DNA of 64,000 nucleotides, from contig NZ_CP060092.1 in the NCBI RefSeq assembly GCF_014217335.1, positions 4,309,501 through 4,373,500 on the forward strand, written 5' to 3'. Every line of letters starts with the position of its first letter. Position 1 is the first letter of the stretch. The DNA comes from Teredinibacter purpureus. GTDB lineage: Bacteria; Pseudomonadota; Gammaproteobacteria; Pseudomonadales; Cellvibrionaceae. Under the pieces are notes generated by a model. That model saw nothing but the letters and a program-made list of their open reading frames with translations. It had not been told where the DNA came from and did not search any database. Shown here piece by piece: positions 58,000 through 64,000 of the stretch. The translations under genes were made by a program, and so were the position numbers.

Positions 58000-60285
58000 T
58001 TACTCCCCAATTTCAATCCGAGGCGATGCCGTTGCACGTTTATCAACCTTAGGTGCACATAGCAATAGCCGCTCTGATGCAATACCTTCCTGTTTGACCA
58101 AGTAAGCCTTGAACGACTCACTACGAGCTTCTGCGAGTGCCCGCTGCTCGGCCAAGGTTGCCGCCTCACTCGGCAGCGCAAAGCTACAAGCATTGAGCCT
58201 TAGCGTAGGCTTTTTGCGGAGTAAATCCGCCATCTGGCTAAGGTAGCCATGCTGATCACGTGTAATAGCCGTCTCGCCTACGGGAAAAAGTAAAGGCTTA
58301 AACCGAACTTTTAAGGCCTCCGCCCCGACCACTCGAGCGACGGCCAACACGTTACTGTAAGGAATAAACGTTTTAATTAAATAGCTTTCTACCTGTTTCA
58401 TAGCCGCTTTGCGCATCGCAATATTGATAATGTGGCGAACACTTACATCCGGCGAAGTCAAATCGCCTTTTACCGGTATTTTTAAATGAATATCACCACG
58501 CTTATCTTTTAAATAATTGAGCGCCAAATTCAAAGGCAGCGAAGTTTGATCGACAACGCTTAAAGCATCCACTTCTTCCACAGACGTAAAAACGGGCCCC
58601 TTCAGGTTAAGATTGAGCGTGCCATCTAACTGATTGTTGTCGGCAACCATCTTGAAGTCACTGAATAACACGCCACGATCAACGCTAAACGCTAAAAATT
58701 GCTTGGTATACATATTTACTTTCGGCAACGAAAATTCTTTTATTTCACCTTCCACATTAAAACTTTTTTTCTCCGCGAAAGGCTGTGCCGCACCCGCAAT
58801 GTTAAAAGAGAAGTAGTCGCCCTCATGGCCCGCGACCGTAAATACGGTATTAGCACCGGGGTTCGCGGTGTCTACATTTTCCACATCCAGCACATCCAGC
58901 GTTAACGGCATTACGAATGAATTTTTCTGGCGTTGATCCTCAAAATTAATTCGCCCCGGCGCGGCTAAACGAAGCTCGCGAAGCAGCAACGACATTAAAG
59001 CTTCCTGCGAACCCACTTCACTAGTGTCATCAGCATTGTTATTCGCTAACAACATATCCTGAGCCGTATCACTCGGAATAACTGGAGCCACCTCCGTATC
59101 GACGGCAGGCGCTAAAGTATCCTTCCCTTCAACAGGTGCTGGATGAAGAACAATATCAAGCAAGGGTGAATAAATGCTCACTTGGTCAACCGTTATACCG
59201 TCTAATGACGCCTCTATACCGCTTACGTTCAACGCTTCGACCAAAACCTTAGGCAATAAAGCGCCCGGTGATACGTCCGTCATTTTAAATCCGAAGCTCT
59301 TTACCTGCGCAACACTGGCGTCATACACCAAGACGGAAGGCTGCTGAGTTTGCTCTAGCGTAACCGAGGTCACATCCAGCTGTAGAGCGTCTAATGAGAA
59401 CTGCTGTAAACCTGTCGTCACTTGCACCTTACTCACGGCCAGCGACGATGGCCCTACTACAATTTTTGACTCCGCAGCCGATAACTGTGCGCCCATCGTA
59501 ACGTCCATGTCGAGCAGCCCACTCTCAACAACAAGCCCTTGACCCAAATAAGGACGAAGAACGGTTAAATCTAAATCACTCACCTTTAACGCCGCCGCCA
59601 AGGTTGCAACGTCGTCCTGCTCGCTATCCGTTGATAGTTGAGCCGTCAATAAAAGCCCTCCCTCGCCCAACTCTACGCGTCCGGCAATCTTTGTTCGCAG
59701 GCCCGCATTATTAAAATAGGTGTCAGTCAGAGAAAACCACGGCAGCTCCACACGATGAGAGGCCGCGCCCGTTTTAAGGTTAAAACTGACATTCTTAAAC
59801 GAAACGGTATCAACCACCACAGAGAAGGGTAAAGCGGTATCGTTAGGTACGCTTGTATTCGTGTCGGGCTCACGACCTGATAGGCGACTGAGCAAAACGC
59901 CTCCAACGGTAGTGTCATCTTTATGTAGCTCGATAGACAATTGAGCATCCGTTAACAACACCTCCCTAATACGAATTTCTCGAGAAAATAATCGCAAAAA
60001 CCCATAAGCCACCTCAAGCTGCTCAACGACCAACGTCTGTTCACCCGTATTTAGGCTAACAGCGCCTTTAATATTCACTTTTGATGTGAATAAATTAAGC
60101 CTTACGGTCGAATCCTCTGACAGCTTAACCCCAAGCGGGGAGAGAAAATCGGCACCCAGGGAACGGACAGCATAGGGGGATACCAACCACACACACACCA
60201 CAACCACACTATAAAATACGATGCCAATAGAGGCCGCCCTAATTAACGCGCGGGCCAACCGCTTTATGTATACATTTATAACCAA
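58000..60285 (-). CDS. DUF748/AsmA-like envelope protein with C-terminal OmpA domain
   Basis: 761 residues. An N-terminal membrane anchor (about 20-45) is followed by long beta-rich DUF748-type repeats, with LSDLDLTVLRPYLGQ-type and MPLTLDVLDVENVD segments. A C-terminal OmpA-like domain occupies roughly residues 670-755 (LRLNACSFALPSEAATLAEQ). DUF748 proteins belong to the AsmA-like group proposed to bridge the periplasm for lipid transport. Start is TTG at 60285, strongly supported by GAGGGAG eight bases upstream; no ATG gives a better start. It diverges from the second TonB receptor. Confidence 0.87.
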   Translation of the reverse strand: MVINVYIKRLARALIRAASIGIVFYSVVVVCVWLVSPYAVRSLGADFLSPLGVKLSEDSTVRLNLFTSKVNIKGAVSLNTGEQTLVVEQLEVAYGFLRLFSREIRIREVLLTDAQLSIELHKDDTTVGGVLLSRLSGREPDTNTSVPNDTALPFSVVVDTVSFKNVSFNLKTGAASHRVELPWFSLTDTYFNNAGLRTKIAGRVELGEGGLLLTAQLSTDSEQDDVATLAAALKVSDLDLTVLRPYLGQGLVVESGLLDMDVTMGAQLSAAESKIVVGPSSLAVSKVQVTTGLQQFSLDALQLDVTSVTLEQTQQPSVLVYDASVAQVKSFGFKMTDVSPGALLPKVLVEALNVSGIEASLDGITVDQVSIYSPLLDIVLHPAPVEGKDTLAPAVDTEVAPVIPSDTAQDMLLANNNADDTSEVGSQEALMSLLLRELRLAAPGRINFEDQRQKNSFVMPLTLDVLDVENVDTANPGANTVFTVAGHEGDYFSFNIAGAAQPFAEKKSFNVEGEIKEFSLPKVNMYTKQFLAFSVDRGVLFSDFKMVADNNQLDGTLNLNLKGPVFTSVEEVDALSVVDQTSLPLNLALNYLKDKRGDIHLKIPVKGDLTSPDVSVRHIINIAMRKAAMKQVESYLIKTFIPYSNVLAVARVVGAEALKVRFKPLLFPVGETAITRDQHGYLSQMADLLRKKPTLRLNACSFALPSEAATLAEQRALAEARSESFKAYLVKQEGIASERLLLCAPKVDKRATASPRIEIGE

Positions 60286-60443
60286 AAAGAATGCTCCCTC
60301 TAAGAATACGGTATTAGCCGCAAAGACTGTCGCCCCAAAATATTGAGTTTAGCGTCGAAATGACTCCTACTGCGACCATTTGTCACATAGCCAAACAATA
60401 TGATTTCGATACAATCTCCGCCCTCATATTTTGGGAGTTAGAA

Positions 60444-62561
60444 ATGATCGATTCAAAACAAAAAAAAATAACGTACCTTCTTCTATCCCTTTGCTCAGCG
60501 ATAAGTGCCAATACCTTCGCTGACGCCCGCAACGATAGCGGCTCACTGGAAGAACAAGTCTTTGTTACTTCCACACGAGAAGTTAAAACTATTGCCAACC
60601 TTTCAGAATCCGTTGGTGTATTGACAGAAGAAACCTTAAAGCAGGTGTCCCCCTCTCACCCAGCAGAAGCACTCAACCGCATCGCTGGAGTGCACATTAA
60701 CAATCTTGGCGGCGAAGGGCATATGACATCCATTCGACAGCCCATTACCACTGCTGGCGTGTATCTTTTTCTAGAAGATGGCATACCTACACGCCCCACT
60801 GGGTTCTTCAATCATAATGGCTTATACGAAATTAATATTCCACAAAGCAGCCGCGTTGAAGTAATCAAAGGCCCAGCTTCAGCTCTCTATGGCAGTGATG
60901 CCATCGGTGGCGTTATTAACGTACTAACTCGCACAAGCCCAGACGATACGGAATTCGCCCTTAACGGTGAAGCCGGTTCATTCGGATGGCAGCGCGCGCT
61001 ACTTTCGGGCGGCAGCAATCTAGGCAATAACAGCGGCTTTCGAGTTGATTATAATACCACTCAAAACGACGGCTTTCGTGATGAAGCCGCTTATGACAGG
61101 CAATCGTTAAGTGCCCGCTTTGACAGTGAACTTAGCGAAAAACTTTCGCTAAAAGTCATTGGCGCCTACTCCGAAATCAATCAATCAGGAGTCTCGGCTT
61201 TAGAAGAAGATGACTACAACAATAACACCGAGATTAACTTTTATCACAGCGATATTGGTTTTAGAGAAGTGGAAGCCTCTCGACTTTCTGCCGAATTTAA
61301 TTACGCGGCTAGCAACAACCATTTATTCACATTAACGCCTTTTTATCGCGACAACCATATGGTGATGATGCCCAGTTGGATGGTTAGTTATGACCCGAAT
61401 ATCCGAGACTACGCTTTCGAAAGTTTTGGGGCACTGGCAAAATACCGTTATAAATTTGCAGACGATACTGGCGAATTCATTGTCGGTTTCGATATTGATT
61501 CCACCCCTTCAGACTACAAAGAAGAAGCCATTACCACCACACAAGAGGGCGAATTTTATACGGCTTACACCCGCACGGGTGAGCTAAGCTATGATTTTGA
61601 ATCTACCCAAACCTCTAAGTCGCCTTACCTCCACGCGGAATTTCAAGTTACCGACAAATGGCGAGTAAACGCTGGCGTGAGGTACGATAAGTTTGAAGTC
61701 GATTATACCAATCATTTACCGGGCAACCCTGCGGATTATTCCCATCGTCGCCCCGACAGCCAAATATTAAGTTATAACAACACTAGCCCCAAATTTGGCG
61801 CAACATACCAACATTCCGACACTCATTCCTTTTACTTAAGCCACCGTTACGCGTTTAGAGCGCCGACCGTAGGGGCTCTTTTTAGACCGGGCTCATCACA
61901 AAGTAGCACCGAGCTTCAACCTGTAAAAAGTACAAGCTCAGAAATTGGGATGCGCGGCCGCATAGCCGATAACATTAGTTATGACATTGCACTTTACGAT
62001 ATGGCCGTTACCGACGACATTGTATCTATAATTGATGATGACACTCGACGCACCGTAAACGCTGGCGAAACCGAACACAAAGGCATTGAAGTTGGGTTTG
62101 ATTGGCGCTTTTCACCCGAGTGGCAACTAGGCCTTTCTTACACCCAAACAGATCAAAATTACAAAGATTTCAGTTATGTATTTTTCTCCCGAGACTGTTT
62201 TTGCAATCAGCAAATTAATTTTTCGGGAAACCAAGTGGCAAAAGCGCCCAGCAATTTAGGCAACCTCCGCCTGGAATACACCCCCGAAGCGCTCGCTAAA
62301 TTACGAGTAGAACTAGAATGGATGAGCGTAGGCGACTACTACACCGACCAGACGAATACCCAACAATACGCTGGCCATAACCTCGTTAACGTGAGAGCAA
62401 ACTATACGCTTAGCACTGCATTCAACCTGTACGCTCGCATCTCGAACGCAACGGATGAACTCTACTCCACTTATACCTCTAACCAGGTAAACGATCCCGA
62501 CCTCAGCTACCGCCCTGGGAACCCACGCGCACTCTATGCAGGCTTTAACTGGAGCTTCTAG
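60444..62561 (+). CDS. TonB-dependent outer-membrane receptor (metal/siderophore-type)
   Basis: 705 residues with signal peptide (cleavage near TFA), TonB box region LEEQVFVTSTRE, plug motif SRVEVIKGPASALYGSDAIG and VIKGPASALYG-type core, and a barrel ending AGFNWSF. The start at 60444 is chosen because GGGAG sits seven bases upstream and it opens a proper signal peptide; a longer reading from 60360 has no signal-like head. The next gene is a PepSY membrane protein, a partner commonly seen with siderophore or haem receptors, so iron uptake is likely. No Fur box was recognised. A vitamin or copper substrate cannot be excluded. Confidence 0.92.
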   Translation: MIDSKQKKITYLLLSLCSAISANTFADARNDSGSLEEQVFVTSTREVKTIANLSESVGVLTEETLKQVSPSHPAEALNRIAGVHINNLGGEGHMTSIRQPITTAGVYLFLEDGIPTRPTGFFNHNGLYEINIPQSSRVEVIKGPASALYGSDAIGGVINVLTRTSPDDTEFALNGEAGSFGWQRALLSGGSNLGNNSGFRVDYNTTQNDGFRDEAAYDRQSLSARFDSELSEKLSLKVIGAYSEINQSGVSALEEDDYNNNTEINFYHSDIGFREVEASRLSAEFNYAASNNHLFTLTPFYRDNHMVMMPSWMVSYDPNIRDYAFESFGALAKYRYKFADDTGEFIVGFDIDSTPSDYKEEAITTTQEGEFYTAYTRTGELSYDFESTQTSKSPYLHAEFQVTDKWRVNAGVRYDKFEVDYTNHLPGNPADYSHRRPDSQILSYNNTSPKFGATYQHSDTHSFYLSHRYAFRAPTVGALFRPGSSQSSTELQPVKSTSSEIGMRGRIADNISYDIALYDMAVTDDIVSIIDDDTRRTVNAGETEHKGIEVGFDWRFSPEWQLGLSYTQTDQNYKDFSYVFFSRDCFCNQQINFSGNQVAKAPSNLGNLRLEYTPEALAKLRVELEWMSVGDYYTDQTNTQQYAGHNLVNVRANYTLSTAFNLYARISNATDELYSTYTSNQVNDPDLSYRPGNPRALYAGFNWSF

Positions 62562-62571
62562 GTAAACCATT

Positions 62572-64000
62572 ATGAAAACGATACTCAATAATCCAAAATC
62601 ACTTTTACATTGGCATAACGCGTTGGGATGGTGGGGTTTAGCGGCTATTACTATCTGGGTGTTAAGCGGCGCAGCGCACCCCATAATGAGTTGGCTTGGC
62701 CCTAAAGCAGAAAACTTTTTTCCCCCATCAATGACCGTTGACGGGCAACAACTCGGGCGCGTAACCAACTTGATCTCGACCACAGGGGTTCTAAATAACG
62801 CGCGTGTCGTAAAAGTGGTTCCTTCTGAAAAAGGCCCGTTATTACAGGTAACAACTGACGACTACGCACCACGCCAATATTACAGCCTTGCGTCGGGCAA
62901 CAAATTAAATAATTTTGATGGCGAGCAAGCCAAATGGTTAGCGAGTTATTATACCGGCCGTCCAGTATCAGACATTGCGAGTATTCAATTTCAAACGAAT
63001 TTTGATGACAGCTACCCTTGGGTAAACCGTTTACTACCTGTCTATAACGTTCACTTTAGCGGCGAAGATTCTCTGCGAATATTCATTCATACTGAAACAT
63101 CAGCAATGGCCGGTTTAAATAACGAACTCAAAGCCTCCATGCAGTGGTTTTTCCAGCATGCCCATACATTTAAATGGTTAAACGGATTTGAGTACGGCCG
63201 GCTCATTATCATGTCACTTTTCATGCTGTGCTTAATTGGCACCGCCGTACTAGGTTTACTCTTAGTATTCGCGCTTAAATCTCGAAAGATTAAAAGTGGA
63301 AGTCGCCGGTACCATCGGTGGCTTGGCTACGTTTTATGGCTTCCTCTTCTAGCGTGGTCGGCCAGTGGGTTCTACCATTTATTGCAATCATCATTAGTGG
63401 ATAAGCCTGCGGGCATGCGCTTAAACACACCGTTTAATGCACCTTCGATGGAAGCACTCACACCCCACGTCAACTTACCTGAATCACTAAGCGATCATCA
63501 CATCAATAGCATTTCTCTGGTACGAGACGAAAATGCGCTGTTTTATCGGCTGAGTATTTCAGCCGCGTCAGACGTCAATGTATCGCGCACACAGCGCTAT
63601 ACCGGAATGCCTACCGAAAAACGGGCGGTATTTATTGATGCGACCACAGGGTTAATCTCCGACGCCCAAAATGATCAACATTACGCCCAAAACCTGGCGG
63701 CGAATTTTGCCGGTATCAGTACCGATAAGGTTGGTGCAAGTTCGATGATTACTCGATTTGGCACTGGTTACGATTTCCGCAATAAGCGCCTTCCCGTGTG
63801 GAAGGTAGAGATTAACGATGCCGACAACACATGGCTTTTTATCGACCCTATTACGGGTATTCTCGTTGACCAAAGCGAATCTATTGCGCGGGTAGAGGAG
63901 TGGTCTTTCACTTTTTTACATAAATGGAATTTCCTCACGCCTTTTACTGGCCGTATGGTGAGAGACATCCTAATCGTCGTCTGTTTAAGCTTTTTATTAG
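62572..64000 (+). CDS. PepSY-TM membrane protein, partial
   Basis: Starts 10 bases after the receptor stop and runs in one open frame past the right edge (476 codons visible). Hydrophobic segments: the first about residues 20-43 (WWGLAAITIWVLSGAAHPIM), another around 220-240 (IIMSLFMLCLIGTAVLGLLL), one near 255-270 and one at the edge. Between them lie periplasmic PepSY-like domains (for example RLPVWKVEINDADNTWLFID). PepSY-TM proteins next to receptors are thought to reduce or release iron from siderophores at the inner membrane. Function is inferred from context. Confidence 0.85.
   Translation, partial: MKTILNNPKSLLHWHNALGWWGLAAITIWVLSGAAHPIMSWLGPKAENFFPPSMTVDGQQLGRVTNLISTTGVLNNARVVKVVPSEKGPLLQVTTDDYAPRQYYSLASGNKLNNFDGEQAKWLASYYTGRPVSDIASIQFQTNFDDSYPWVNRLLPVYNVHFSGEDSLRIFIHTETSAMAGLNNELKASMQWFFQHAHTFKWLNGFEYGRLIIMSLFMLCLIGTAVLGLLLVFALKSRKIKSGSRRYHRWLGYVLWLPLLAWSASGFYHLLQSSLVDKPAGMRLNTPFNAPSMEALTPHVNLPESLSDHHINSISLVRDENALFYRLSISAASDVNVSRTQRYTGMPTEKRAVFIDATTGLISDAQNDQHYAQNLAANFAGISTDKVGASSMITRFGTGYDFRNKRLPVWKVEINDADNTWLFIDPITGILVDQSESIARVEEWSFTFLHKWNFLTPFTGRMVRDILIVVCLSFLL

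Overview
The window reads as a continuous stretch of chromosome from a gammaproteobacterium. It is probably a marine or plant-polysaccharide-degrading member of the Cellvibrionales (Saccharophagus/Teredinibacter/Cellvibrio-like). This placement is an inference. It rests on the Pseudomonas-type order glnD-dapC-...-arsC-like-dapD-dapE, the long-form DapD, FabV as enoyl reductase, the Bam/Lpx housekeeping cluster, two large TonB-dependent receptors and two GH5-type glycoside hydrolase domains. No rRNA, tRNA, CRISPR array, insertion sequence or prophage was recognised.

Layout. (1) 1-13627, minus strand: an envelope and translation cluster read right to left as rpsB-tsf-pyrH-frr-uppS-cdsA-dxr-rseP-bamA-skp-lpxD-fabZ-lpxA-lpxB (lpxB cut by the left edge). 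It makes ribosomal S2 and EF-Ts, UMP, undecaprenyl-PP, CDP-diacylglycerol, the outer-membrane assembly machine and lipid A. (2) 13995-22246, plus strand: map-glnD-dapC-nth, then an arsC/yffB-like gene, dapD and dapE, covering nitrogen sensing and the succinylase branch of lysine/diaminopimelate synthesis. (3) 22446-23919: moaC-moaD-moaE (molybdopterin) plus a small membrane protein. (4) 23912-27895, minus strand: a BlaI-type repressor, an M56/BlaR1-type membrane protease carrying its own TonB domain, a TonB-like protein, an ExbD-like protein and rsmJ. (5) 28178-31043: envelope lipoproteins, a PilZ protein, a gene-free 0.5 kb with two perfect opposed DnaA boxes, and a metallo-beta-lactamase-fold protein. 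(6) 31057-35735, minus strand: bamC, dapA, an aldo/keto reductase and fabV. (7) 35861-42212, plus strand: miaE with a glycosyltransferase-like protein, a TauE/SafE permease and a CPBP protease; then a GH5 cellulase with a DUF2058 gene; then a secreted tandem PilJ-like protein. (8) 42719-51671, plus strand: a TonB receptor, a multi-domain GH5-like lipoprotein, a response regulator and a histidine kinase. (9) 51787-57932: rpsT; hisC, proB, obgE, rpmA and rplU on minus; fba on plus. (10) 58000-64000: a DUF748/OmpA protein on minus, then a second TonB receptor and a PepSY membrane protein (cut by the right edge).

The most interesting part is region 8. A carbohydrate-type TonB receptor sits behind a LacI-type palindrome. 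It is paired with a lipoprotein whose GH5 fold has lost the acid/base Asn-Glu pair, which suggests a surface glycan-binding protein rather than an enzyme. Directly downstream lies a two-component system whose sensor looks like it carries a CBM9-like extracytoplasmic domain. Region 4 is the second candidate: a proteolysis-triggered repressor system joined to TonB/ExbD parts, with an unusual concentric dyad upstream of the repressor gene.
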